From: Roseibium algicola
Lineage (GTDB): Bacteria > Pseudomonadota > Alphaproteobacteria > Rhizobiales > Stappiaceae
Length of the DNA: 64,000 bases
Assembly: GCF_001999245.1 (NCBI RefSeq)
Contig: NZ_CP019630.1
Location: 5,981,001 to 6,045,000, forward strand
Direction of reading: 5' to 3'
Part shown: positions 38,114-46,097 of the stretch, piece after piece
Layout: each line of letters opens with the position of its first letter
Numbering within the stretch: position 1 is the stretch's first letter
Program-made: the position numbers and the translations under genes
Notes under the pieces: model-generated
What the model saw: the letters and a program-made list of their open reading frames with translations, nothing else
Databases searched by the model: none
Told to the model about the DNA's origin: nothing

Positions 38114-38560
38114 ATGAAATTAATGGATATTTCCGAAGTATCGAAGCAAACGGGCATCGCTGCATCGGCCATTCGCCACTACGAGGAAAAGGGTTTGATC
38201 ACGTCCGTCGGCCGCCGGGGGCTGAAGCGCCTGTTCGGACCGGAGGTACTGGACCAGCTTGCCCTGATCACGCTTGGCAAGACGGGTGGCTTTTCGCTGG
38301 AAGAGATCAAGTCAATGTTCGGCTCCGACGGCCGCCCTGCCCTCTCACGGCCCGGTCTTCACATGAGAGCAGATGAACTCGACAGACAAATCCACACGCT
38401 GGAAGCACTTCGCGACATGATCCGTCACGTCGCCGACTGTCCTGCACCGTCACACATGGAATGCCCGAAGTTCCAGCAACTGATCCGTATCAGTGGTCGA
38501 AGAAGCCGAAGTGAGCGCGTCACACAGAAGTTGCCTCCGGTCAAACCGGGTCGAATGTGA
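38114..38560 (+). CDS. MerR-family transcriptional regulator
   Basis: A 148-residue protein with the winged helix of MerR proteins (DISEVSKQTGIAASAIRHYEEKGLI), a central coiled-coil helix (ADELDRQIHTLEALRDMIRHV), and a C-terminal Cys pair in a CPAPSHMEC segment. The Cys pair could sense a metal, thiol or electrophile, but this is inference. It is divergent from the MFS exporter gene, with the operator directly between them, and its ATG lies 4 bases from that site. Confidence 0.9.
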   Translation: MKLMDISEVSKQTGIAASAIRHYEEKGLITSVGRRGLKRLFGPEVLDQLALITLGKTGGFSLEEIKSMFGSDGRPALSRPGLHMRADELDRQIHTLEALRDMIRHVADCPAPSHMECPKFQQLIRISGRRSRSERVTQKLPPVKPGRM

Positions 38561-38568
38561 TTGCCCAG

Positions 38569-39984
38569 CTACCTTCTTGAAAAGAACAGAATGACCTGAC
38601 GCGCCTGACGCTGAAAGAGCCCCGGTTCTCTCGGTTTCTCATGATGCTCCTCGACGGAGCGAATGACACCACGCACGATGAGGATGGCAGCGACACCGAA
38701 CAAGACGCCTCCGGCTGCCTGACCGATCAGGACACCAGGCGCCCCATACAGCGCTCCCCCGATCCAGACGAAGGGAATCGTGCCGACCGTGTGCCGTCCC
38801 CAGTTGAGCATGGTTGAATAGAAAGGCCGGCCTAGATTGTTGAAGCAGGCGTTCGCAACAAAGATGGCGCCGTTGAAAAAGAAGGCCAGCGCCAAGGGAC
38901 CGCAGAAAAGGAAAATCAGGGTCAGGGCAACGCCTTCGGCCTCGAACAGATGCGCGATCGGTTCACGAAGCATGAACAGGACCAACGCGGCCAGGCCGAC
39001 CACAAGTGCCGTAAACAGAAGCGCTTCGCGCAGCGTGTCACGCACCCGGTCGAACCGTCCCGCCCCATAGTTCTGCCCTACGATGGGGCCCACGGCTCCG
39101 GACAGCGCAAAGATGGTTGCAAAGGCCAGAGGCGACATTCTCGCGACAACCGCCATGCCTGCGACGGCCTCTTCACCGAATTCGGCCATTGACCGGGTTA
39201 CCCAGGCCTGCCCCACCGGTGTTGCGAGTTGGGTGAGAATTGCTGGACAGGCAATCGCGGCAATTGGCGACATGTCCCTGAAAAGAGCCTTCGAGCGCGG
39301 CAATGTCAGGCCGCCGTGGTAGCGGAAGATCGGTACCAGCGCGAATACGGCAATGGCGACGCGGGATGCTGCGCTGGCTATTGCTGCCCCTGTCAGTTCC
39401 AGGTCGAAGCCGAAAATCAAAATCGGATCAAGCACTGCATTCACCAGCCCGCCGACAATGGTCGACATCATCGCCCACCGGGCATCGCCATGCGCTCTCA
39501 GCACGGCTCCGCCTGCCATGCCGAGCAATAAAAGAGGCAACGTCGGAACGATGATTGCCAGGTAATGAACCGCGAGATCATGGGTCTGACCTGTAGCGCC
39601 GATCAACGTGACAAGCGGCCCGAGAGAAACCCAGACGGCCAGTGCAAAGACAGCGCTGAAAAGGAAACCCGCCGTAAGAGCGTTGGAAGCCTGTTGCCGT
39701 GCCTCCTCTTTGTCCCCTGCCCCCAGTGCCCTGGCCACCAGCGCACCGGCGGCAATGGCAACACCAATGTTGAACGAGGTGGTGAAGAAAAGGATCGCAC
39801 CGGCATATCCGACTGCCGCCGCCAGTTCCGCCTTGCCCAACATGGAAATGAAGATCATGTCGACAAAATCGACAGCAAAGATCGCCATCAGACCGATAGA
39901 CGCGGTCAGGGACATCACGGTCACATGGCGAAACAGACTTCCAGACAGAAATTTTGCCTGGGTTGCAGATGCCTGATCTTTCAC
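38569..39984 (-). CDS. MATE-family efflux transporter
   Basis: A 471-residue multidrug/toxin extrusion pump with twelve helices in two homologous halves. Typical segments are VDMIFISMLGKAELAAAVG in the first half and GPIVGQNYGAGRFDRV in the second. The start is a GTG at 39984. It is convergent with the MerR gene (8-base gap) and separated from rpsI by a terminator. Substrates are usually cationic drugs, but none can be assigned. Confidence 0.9.
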   Translation of the reverse strand: MKDQASATQAKFLSGSLFRHVTVMSLTASIGLMAIFAVDFVDMIFISMLGKAELAAAVGYAGAILFFTTSFNIGVAIAAGALVARALGAGDKEEARQQASNALTAGFLFSAVFALAVWVSLGPLVTLIGATGQTHDLAVHYLAIIVPTLPLLLLGMAGGAVLRAHGDARWAMMSTIVGGLVNAVLDPILIFGFDLELTGAAIASAASRVAIAVFALVPIFRYHGGLTLPRSKALFRDMSPIAAIACPAILTQLATPVGQAWVTRSMAEFGEEAVAGMAVVARMSPLAFATIFALSGAVGPIVGQNYGAGRFDRVRDTLREALLFTALVVGLAALVLFMLREPIAHLFEAEGVALTLIFLFCGPLALAFFFNGAIFVANACFNNLGRPFYSTMLNWGRHTVGTIPFVWIGGALYGAPGVLIGQAAGGVLFGVAAILIVRGVIRSVEEHHEKPREPGLFQRQARQVILFFSRR

Positions 39985-40059
39985 ATTCGAACTCAGCGGA
40001 TTGTCCTCCTCACGGGTGGCTGCAAACGTGCCAAAGCCATAGCAGGCATTGATGCCAAC

Positions 40060-40092
40060 AAAAAACCCGCCGGATCGCTCCGGCGGGTTTTT
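40060..40092 (-). terminator. Rho-independent terminator after rplM-rpsI
   Basis: A perfect 9-bp stem (CCCGCCGGA / TCCGGCGGG) with a 4-base TCGC loop, flanked by five A and five T. It can work in both directions; here it ends the rplM-rpsI transcript. Confidence 0.9.
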
Positions 40093-40119
40093 CGAACTGG
40101 TAACTTCCAGATCCAGCGA

Positions 40120-40596
40120 TTAACGCTTGGAGAACTGGAACGACCGGCGTGCCTTGCGCTTACCGAACTTCTTACGTTCGACAACGCGGCTGTCGCGGGT
40201 CAGGAAGCCGTTCTTCTTCAGAACCGCACGCAGTTCCGGCTCATAGTGGGTCAGAGCCTTGGACAGGCCGTGACGCACAGCGCCAGCCTGACCGGACAGA
40301 CCACCACCGGTAACCGTTGCGATAACGTCGTACTGGCCTGCACGGTCGGTCAGCATGATCGGCTGCTGAAGGATCATCTGAAGAACCGGGCGAGCGAAAT
40401 ACTCGGTGTAGTCCTTCTTGTTGATCACGATCTTGCCGGTGCCCGGCTTGATCCAGACGCGGGCAATAGCGTCTTTACGCTTGCCGGTTGCATATGCACG
40501 GCCATTGGCGTCCAGCTTCTGGACATGGACCGGAGCTTCGGGGGCAGCGGTTTCGACCGCACCGCCCAGTTCTTCCAGGGATTGCAGCTCAGCCAT
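40120..40596 (-). CDS. rpsI: 30S ribosomal protein S9
   Basis: A 158-residue protein with the universal S9 core ([28 protein letters not shown]) and the C-terminal [17 protein letters not shown] tail that reaches the P-site tRNA. It has a 30-residue N-terminal extension, as in other Alphaproteobacteria. It follows rplM with a 2-base gap, the standard operon. Confidence 0.98.
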   Translation of the reverse strand: MAELQSLEELGGAVETAAPEAPVHVQKLDANGRAYATGKRKDAIARVWIKPGTGKIVINKKDYTEYFARPVLQMILQQPIMLTDRAGQYDVIATVTGGGLSGQAGAVRHGLSKALTHYEPELRAVLKKNGFLTRDSRVVERKKFGKRKARRSFQFSKR

Positions 40597-40598
40597 CG

Positions 40599-41066
40599 TT
40601 AAGCCCTCTTGCCGTCATTCTTTGCGTTGAGGCCCTTAACGTCGACGAGTTCCGGCGACTGAGCTTCATGCGGGTGGGTCGGACCAGCGTAGACCTTGAG
40701 GTTCTTCAGCTGCTTGTTGGACAGAGGACCGCCCGGCATCATGCGCTGAACGGCTTTTTCCAGAACGCGCTCCGGGAAACGACCTTCGAGGATTGCACGT
40801 GCTGTGCGCTCCTTGATGCCGCCCGGGTGACCGGTGTGCCAGTAGTACTTCTTGTTGTCGTACTTGCGGCCGGTGAACACAACCTTGTCGGCATTGATGA
40901 CGATGACGTTGTCACCGGTGTCAATGTGAGGCGTGAAGGTCGGCAGATGCTTGCCACGCAGGTGATTGGCGATGAATGCGGCGAGACGGCCGACAACCAT
41001 TCCTTCTGCGTCGATCAAGATCCACTTTTTCTCGACCTCAGCCGGCTTGGCAGAGAAGGTCTTCAT
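40599..41066 (-). CDS. rplM: 50S ribosomal protein L13
   Basis: A 155-residue protein with the L13 signatures ([51 protein letters not shown]). First gene of the rplM-rpsI operon. Its leader (41067-41180) contains small inverted repeats (CGAACG...CGTTCG and CGCTTAT...ATAAGCG) that might be structured, but I cannot assign a known leader motif. Confidence 0.98.
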   Translation of the reverse strand: MKTFSAKPAEVEKKWILIDAEGMVVGRLAAFIANHLRGKHLPTFTPHIDTGDNVIVINADKVVFTGRKYDNKKYYWHTGHPGGIKERTARAILEGRFPERVLEKAVQRMMPGGPLSNKQLKNLKVYAGPTHPHEAQSPELVDVKGLNAKNDGKRA

Positions 41067-41239
41067 GAGATTGATCCGTACTGGTCGGTTAAAGAAAAGG
41101 CCCGCGCGGCCTGTAACAAGCCAGCGAACGGACCGAAATTTCGTTCGGGGGCGCTTATACGCTCACGCAGAATAAGCGTCAAGCACGATATTTTCACCAC
41201 TCCTCTTATTTCCTTATATTTTTCAATAACTTAAAAAAA

Positions 41240-41255
41240 CGGTATTATAATACCG
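41240..41255. repeat. 16-bp perfect palindrome
   Basis: CGGTATTATAATACCG is a perfect palindrome in an AT-rich spacer, preceded by seven A. It lies about 175 bases upstream of rplM and 22 bases upstream of a possible small secreted protein. It may be an operator; it lacks a loop and is a poor terminator. Confidence 0.5.
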
Positions 41256-41276
41256 CAAATTAGAACCCATAAATTC

Positions 41277-41477
41277 GTGCCAAACCTGGCCAAGGTGCTG
41301 ATCATCCAGACAACGGTGATGCTTGCATTCCCCGTATCAGCCAATGTCTATCGCCCCAACAAGATCAGGAAAAATGGCCAAAAGCTTCCCGATCTAAAAA
41401 GATTCGATCAGTTGGCCGGCACAATGAACCGGGCCTCCATTTCAGCAGTCCCGAAGGAGAAACTCGTAATGCCGTAA
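41277..41477 (+). CDS. Possible small secreted peptide
   Basis: A 66-residue frame starting with GTG. The N-terminus resembles a signal peptide (VLIIQTTVMLAFPVSA, with possible cleavage after SAN), followed by a basic mature part. No ribosome-binding site is visible and codon use is unremarkable, so it may be accidental. The rest of the 460-base gap 41067-41526 holds the rplM leader and a palindrome. Confidence 0.25.
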   Translation: MPNLAKVLIIQTTVMLAFPVSANVYRPNKIRKNGQKLPDLKRFDQLAGTMNRASISAVPKEKLVMP

Positions 41478-41526
41478 GGCGCAGCAGGCAATCAGCCTGA
41501 CATCGAGGCCGCCAGTCCGGATACTA

Positions 41527-41952
41527 TCAGCGGGGAGGAACGGAATAGGTCGCCGTGGCATGAGCCACGAGTTCTTCCTGTCCCTCACCAGCAATTTCGC
41601 AATCGACAACGGCAAGACGCTTGCCGAGTTTCAACAGGCGGCACGTGGCGAGAAGATCTCCCGCCTCAGGTTTCCGCAGAAAGTTGATGTTGAGATTTGT
41701 GGTCACGGCAAGCGCAACCGGGCCAATATGAGCCAGGATCACGACGTAAGCGGCCAGGTCGGCAAGCGCCATCATGGAAGGACCGGAGACTGTGCCCCCC
41801 GGGCGCAGGTGCAGCTCGTTGGCGGAAAGGCGCAGGACCGCTTTCCCGGGTGAGACGCTGTCGATCGCATAAACACGACCACCTGCATGGATTTGCGGAA
41901 ATTCCTTGTCCAGCATTTCCATGATTTCGGTCTCAGTCATAACCGGTGTCAT
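41527..41952 (-). CDS. PaaI-type hotdog thioesterase
   Basis: A 141-residue hotdog-fold protein. The central helix region GGTVSGPSMMALADLAAYVVIL and the TTNLNINFLRKPEAGDLLATCRLLKLGKR strands match the PaaI/YbdB-type acyl-CoA thioesterases. It has no partner gene, so the acyl-CoA substrate is unknown. Confidence 0.82.
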   Translation of the reverse strand: MTPVMTETEIMEMLDKEFPQIHAGGRVYAIDSVSPGKAVLRLSANELHLRPGGTVSGPSMMALADLAAYVVILAHIGPVALAVTTNLNINFLRKPEAGDLLATCRLLKLGKRLAVVDCEIAGEGQEELVAHATATYSVPPR

Positions 41953-42107
41953 GTAGCCTCCCCTACCACTTTCTTTTTCAATCCATAATCTGATTTCATC
42001 TTACGTTCACGTCAATTCGTTTCTTGGGCAAAAGCGGATCCAGACACACAAGGGCCTCACTTCAGTCCTCTGTCAGGTTTTCGTTTTTGAATAGTGAGGG
42101 TCTTCAA

Positions 42108-43106
42108 TTGATCAGACTGATTGCAGCCTTGTGCAAAGTATTTTCCGCTCGCAGCCTTCGCCCCTTGCCGCCGCTTGTTGTGGCTGCCTCGATAATGACG
42201 TTCCCCGGCATCGCCGTGGCCGACGTCAAACATTACCTCTACACCAGTACAGGTGCGTTTTCCGAGACACGTGAGCTATTGCACAATCCAGCGATTTCCG
42301 GCGTTCAGATCCTCTACAACTGGCGAATGCTGGAACCGGAAAAAGGTCGTTATGACTTTTCCGCAATCGAGCGGGACCTCGCTGTAGCCCAAAAAATCGA
42401 CAAGGCGTTTTTTCTCCAACTTCAGGACCGCTTCTTCTGGGAAGGTGCTCGCTTTGTGCCGGACTATTTGCTGAAGGATCCGCTCTATGCAGGCGGCCTT
42501 GCCCGGCAGGTGGACGACAGTGAAGCCGAAACCCCGACACCAGAAGGCTGGGTAGCCGTTCAATGGAACGACTCGGTTCGCTCCCGTTACCAGGCTCTAT
42601 TGATCGCTCTGGCAGACCAGTTCGATGGCCGCATCGAAGGCCTCAATCTGCCGGAAAGCTCGATCGACGTTGACAGACGTAAGGACGAGACGGGCTTCAG
42701 TTGCGACGCCTATTTCAACGCGACATTGGAAAACATGGTCCATGCGCGCAATGCGTTCCAGGCGTCCCAAGTCGTTCAATACGTCAACTTCTGGCCATGC
42801 GAGTGGGAAAACAGTGAAGGCTACATGCAGCGCAGTTTCGAAAAAGCAGCCGAACTCGGAATCGGTCTGGGCGGTCCCGATATCGTTCCGCACCGAAAGG
42901 CACAGATGAAGAATTCCTACCCCTTCTTTCACCGGTACCGGGACAAATTGCCGGTCATCGCGATGGCGATCCAGGAGCCCACTTTGGAGTACATCAATCC
43001 GGAAACGGGCAAGACCTTTACCCGTTCCGAATTTATCAAGTTTGCCACCGACTATCTTGGCGTTGACATCATCTTCTGGAGTGCGTCAGCCCCTTGGCTG
43101 CAATAA
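42108..43106 (+). CDS. Secreted TIM-barrel-like (glycosidase-fold) protein
   Basis: About 332 residues. A TTG at 42108 with GAGGG upstream would give a signal peptide ending in AVA before DVKHYLYTS; the frame is open to an ATG at 42024, but that extension is not signal-like. The mature part resembles glycoside-hydrolase TIM barrels (GVQILYNWRMLEPEKGRYDFSAI near the N-terminus, the LNLPESSI strand, GLGGPDIVPH). An acidic residue pair at LPESS and at EPTLEY could be catalytic. I cannot assign a CAZy family. It is probably periplasmic or secreted and may act on a polysaccharide. Confidence 0.6.
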   Translation: MIRLIAALCKVFSARSLRPLPPLVVAASIMTFPGIAVADVKHYLYTSTGAFSETRELLHNPAISGVQILYNWRMLEPEKGRYDFSAIERDLAVAQKIDKAFFLQLQDRFFWEGARFVPDYLLKDPLYAGGLARQVDDSEAETPTPEGWVAVQWNDSVRSRYQALLIALADQFDGRIEGLNLPESSIDVDRRKDETGFSCDAYFNATLENMVHARNAFQASQVVQYVNFWPCEWENSEGYMQRSFEKAAELGIGLGGPDIVPHRKAQMKNSYPFFHRYRDKLPVIAMAIQEPTLEYINPETGKTFTRSEFIKFATDYLGVDIIFWSASAPWLQ

Positions 43107-43146
43107 GCCCGCCCCGCACGAAGCGGGCTATCGCAGGTCGGAGGCC

Positions 43147-44490
43147 CTATTCTGCTGGCTGTGTCTTTTCGGCGCGGCGTTTTTCGATGGCGTAAATTCC
43201 CCGATCCCAAAGCCAGACCGCCAGTCTGCCCAGGCCAATACCGGTTCTCATCTGAAACTCCTCGAAGTGAAACCGGCTGGCTCTCAAGCCTTTCAGCACG
43301 AGGCTGTTCTTCAGTGTCTTGCGAAGGGGCGCAGGCCCGCAAAAGAAAACGTGGGCATTGCGTAGATCGCCCTTCAGGTCTTCGACAATCCGTTCGGGCG
43401 TCAGCCTGACGCCTTCAAGCGAATTGACGATCATCAGCTCAAGCTTGCCGGTTTCTTCGGCCAAATGCTGAAGGTCAGCCACATATGGAATGTCGCCACG
43501 CTCGCGCACACAATAGTAGAGCTTTATCGGCCCGCTCTCCCGGTGTTTCAGCGTCTGCGCAAACGCAAGGAAGGGTGTTATTCCGACACCGGCGGCAATC
43601 CAGACTTGAGGATCCCGTCCAGACGGCATCGAGAAATTGCCATAAGGACCGGAAACCGTAGCCTCCATACCTACCTTCAGCTCGCGGTACAGGCGGCTGG
43701 TGTAGTCGCCGAGATCCTTTATCGTGAAACGCAGCGACCTGTCATCGCGTGGCGCGGCGCTGAGTGTAAACGGATGTTCCTCCGTCAAGCCTCCTCCCAT
43801 TACCGAAAGGAAGGCGAACTGTCCGGCCACATGTTTCAGCCCTCGCCCCCTAGGCTCCAGGAGCACTTCCGTCAGGCCATTGATGTGACGAACGGAGGCA
43901 ACCTTGTAGGCGTGGCCACGTGGTGCCAACGGCCGCAGAACAGACATCCAGACATAGGAAACAAGGCCGAGTATACAGAACGCAGAAACGTAAAGCCCGA
44001 GCGGGTCTGCGTTCGCAAACGGCTTTTCAATGAAGAAGTAATGGAATGCTCCCATGAAAAAGAAGACGCCGATCAGCCGGTGGCTCCACTTCCACAAGTG
44101 GTAGGGAATGAAGGTGATGACGGATGCCAGCACCAGGATCAGAAGACCGTAAAGGCTAACCTCACCTATGTCTTCAGCAGCGTCGGCCAGCGGCCCACCA
44201 CGCAAACCGTCCATATCCGCATCAATGATGTCGTGCAGTCCCAGGCCCACCATCGCGATAATACCGAGCCATTTGTGCAAAACGTAGATCCGGTCGAGCG
44301 GCCCGAACACCAATTCCAGCCCCGGTACGCGCGTCGCCAGGAATTGGTTGATGCCCATCACGATCAATGCAGCGGTTCCAAGATACTGGCTGAAAAGCGC
44401 CACCGGATCTCGCGATGCAGCCAACGGGGCGAACCAGAAAAGAGGGATCAGGGCAGCCAGAGCAATCAGTGCAAGTCCAACAGGGCGCAA
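43147..44490 (-). CDS. Membrane ferric-reductase-like flavocytochrome, FAD/NAD(P)H
   Basis: A 447-residue protein. The N-terminal half has six hydrophobic helices with paired histidines (LHKWLGII, GLHDIID, HLWKWSHRL, GAFHYFF), like the heme-binding ferric-reductase transmembrane domain. The C-terminal half is a ferredoxin-NADP-reductase-type module with the FAD motif HPFTLSAAP, the NAD-binding GVGITPFLAFA, and CGPAPLRKTL. It would pass electrons from NAD(P)H across the membrane to metal or oxygen. No partner gene is adjacent. Confidence 0.85.
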   Translation of the reverse strand: MRPVGLALIALAALIPLFWFAPLAASRDPVALFSQYLGTAALIVMGINQFLATRVPGLELVFGPLDRIYVLHKWLGIIAMVGLGLHDIIDADMDGLRGGPLADAAEDIGEVSLYGLLILVLASVITFIPYHLWKWSHRLIGVFFFMGAFHYFFIEKPFANADPLGLYVSAFCILGLVSYVWMSVLRPLAPRGHAYKVASVRHINGLTEVLLEPRGRGLKHVAGQFAFLSVMGGGLTEEHPFTLSAAPRDDRSLRFTIKDLGDYTSRLYRELKVGMEATVSGPYGNFSMPSGRDPQVWIAAGVGITPFLAFAQTLKHRESGPIKLYYCVRERGDIPYVADLQHLAEETGKLELMIVNSLEGVRLTPERIVEDLKGDLRNAHVFFCGPAPLRKTLKNSLVLKGLRASRFHFEEFQMRTGIGLGRLAVWLWDRGIYAIEKRRAEKTQPAE

Positions 44491-44663
44491 AACATGTGTC
44501 CGTTTCTGGCTTCAGGCTCGAAGCGGTTCCGTTAGCTTGCGGATCGGACGGCGCGCAGTTCCTGCTCATGCAGCATCGCGACTTGCCGACCTTCCGCAAA
44601 ACGATCGGGATGCGTTAGAGGGCTTACGTGACAGCTGCAACACTGTTGCAGGACTATCGACGA

Positions 44664-44689
44664 AAAAAGGCGCCTATTGGCGCCTTTTT
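44664..44689 (-). terminator. Rho-independent terminator downstream of bmt
   Basis: GGCGCC / GGCGCC stem with TATT loop flanked by A and T runs, so the stem can extend to 11 bp. It lies about 30 bases downstream of the bmt stop. Confidence 0.85.
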
Positions 44690-44720
44690 AAAACCCTGAC
44701 TTGTGGCTTGAGCGCAAGAT

Positions 44721-45749
44721 CTAGCTGCGCCTGCGCCCTCTGCGTCGGCCGGAGCCCGAACCGTCGTTTTCTGCGCGGGCGGCATCAGCTTCCTTGTTCG
44801 GAGGCGAAACAAGCGGACCGATTTCGGCAATCACCTCGTTCAGCGTCGGCCGGGCACCCGCCTGGTGGGCATCCAAGGCTGCGCGCATTGCAGCCAGATG
44901 GATCGGCGACGTGCCGCAGCAGCCACCGACAATACGCGCACCTGCATCAAGGGCCATATGTGCGTATTTTGCCATCAGCTCCGGCGTTCCGGTGTAGACC
45001 ACTTCATCGCCCTTGATCTGAGGGATGCCGCAGTTGGCTTTCGCCACGATTATCGCATCAGGATAGGCTTCGGTGATGTCCATGATCGCTGCCAACAGAT
45101 CCGACGCACCGACACCGCAATTGGACCCGATCGCGACGGGCGTGCAGGCAAACTGGCTCTGAAGGTCGCCAAGACCCTTGGGGGAAAGACCCATCATCGT
45201 CTTGCCGGCTGTATCGAAACTGGCAGTAATGACCAATGGCAAGTCGAAATTCTGCGCTGCTTCAGCGGCAGCCTTCATTTCTTCGACGGCTGACATGGTT
45301 TCGACCCACAAAATGTCGGCACCACCTTCAACAAGGCCTTCCATCTGTTCCTTGAAGGCTGCAACACCCTCTTCATAGCTGAGTGCGCCAAGAGGTTGAA
45401 AAAGTTCGCCGGTCGGTCCGACGGAACCTCCGATCAGAACGGTCCGTCCGGAAGCTTCGGCCACATCGCGCGCCAGCTTGACGGCGGCAATGTTGAGTTC
45501 CCTGACGCGCCCCTCCGCCTTGTGCAACTTCAACCGATGACGATTGCAGCCGAAGGTATTGGTCAGAATGATATCGGATCCCGCATCGACAAACGACTTG
45601 TGAAGCGCAGTGATCTTTTCCGGTTCATCCGTGTTCCATAATTCCGGAGCGTCACCGGAAACGAGACCCATTTCGAACAGGTTCGTTCCGGTTGCACCAT
45701 CGGCAAGCAACGCCCCCTTCTGGGCAAGGAGCTCTTCCAGCTTGGACAT
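44721..45749 (-). CDS. bmt: Betaine--homocysteine S-methyltransferase
   Basis: A 342-residue zinc-dependent methyltransferase of the homocysteine methyltransferase fold. Motifs are ADGATGTNLFEMGL at the N-terminus, GSNCGVG (first zinc Cys), and GGCCGTSPIHLAAM (remaining zinc Cys pair) at the end of the barrel. The length and the clean single domain fit Bmt rather than MetH. The C-terminal tail is lysine/arginine rich (SGRRRGRRRS). It is divergent from mttB, which supports a role in betaine or related methyl-donor catabolism feeding methionine synthesis. Confidence 0.9.
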   Translation of the reverse strand: MSKLEELLAQKGALLADGATGTNLFEMGLVSGDAPELWNTDEPEKITALHKSFVDAGSDIILTNTFGCNRHRLKLHKAEGRVRELNIAAVKLARDVAEASGRTVLIGGSVGPTGELFQPLGALSYEEGVAAFKEQMEGLVEGGADILWVETMSAVEEMKAAAEAAQNFDLPLVITASFDTAGKTMMGLSPKGLGDLQSQFACTPVAIGSNCGVGASDLLAAIMDITEAYPDAIIVAKANCGIPQIKGDEVVYTGTPELMAKYAHMALDAGARIVGGCCGTSPIHLAAMRAALDAHQAGARPTLNEVIAEIGPLVSPPNKEADAARAENDGSGSGRRRGRRRS

Positions 45750-46097
45750 TCAGCAGTCTTTCGTCTTGTTGGTGTCGTCTTCGCCCGTTTTCAGGCCTGT
45801 TTCTGCAATAGCAGACCGCACCGGGATATCCATGTGCGCAAATTATCTTCTACGAAGCCCTGGCCTGCGCGGTTAGGCGTAAAGGTGGTATTTCTGTACG
45901 GCAAGGTGACCTCGACCTTCACTTGGTCGCCAATTCCGAAACCACTTTTCACTGTGCGAAGTCAATGGACTTTCCGGCGAAAATGAAGCAACAAAGCGCC
46001 ATGACGCTTTTACGGTATTGTGCGACGGTTATGGAGCCGGGTTGTCAGGGCTCCTGATAAAGACTACGCGCAACCAAAATCATCTTGGGAGCATAAG
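45750..46097. other. Divergent intergenic region bmt / mttB
   Basis: About 350 bases with promoters for both genes expected. I looked for SAM- or SAH-responsive riboswitch patterns and did not see one. The ribosome-binding site GGGAG for mttB lies at 46088-46092. Confidence 0.4.

Noticed and set aside
45750..46097. A possible SAM- or SAH-type riboswitch upstream of bmt
   Set aside because: No pairing scheme or conserved core of these riboswitches was visible by eye.
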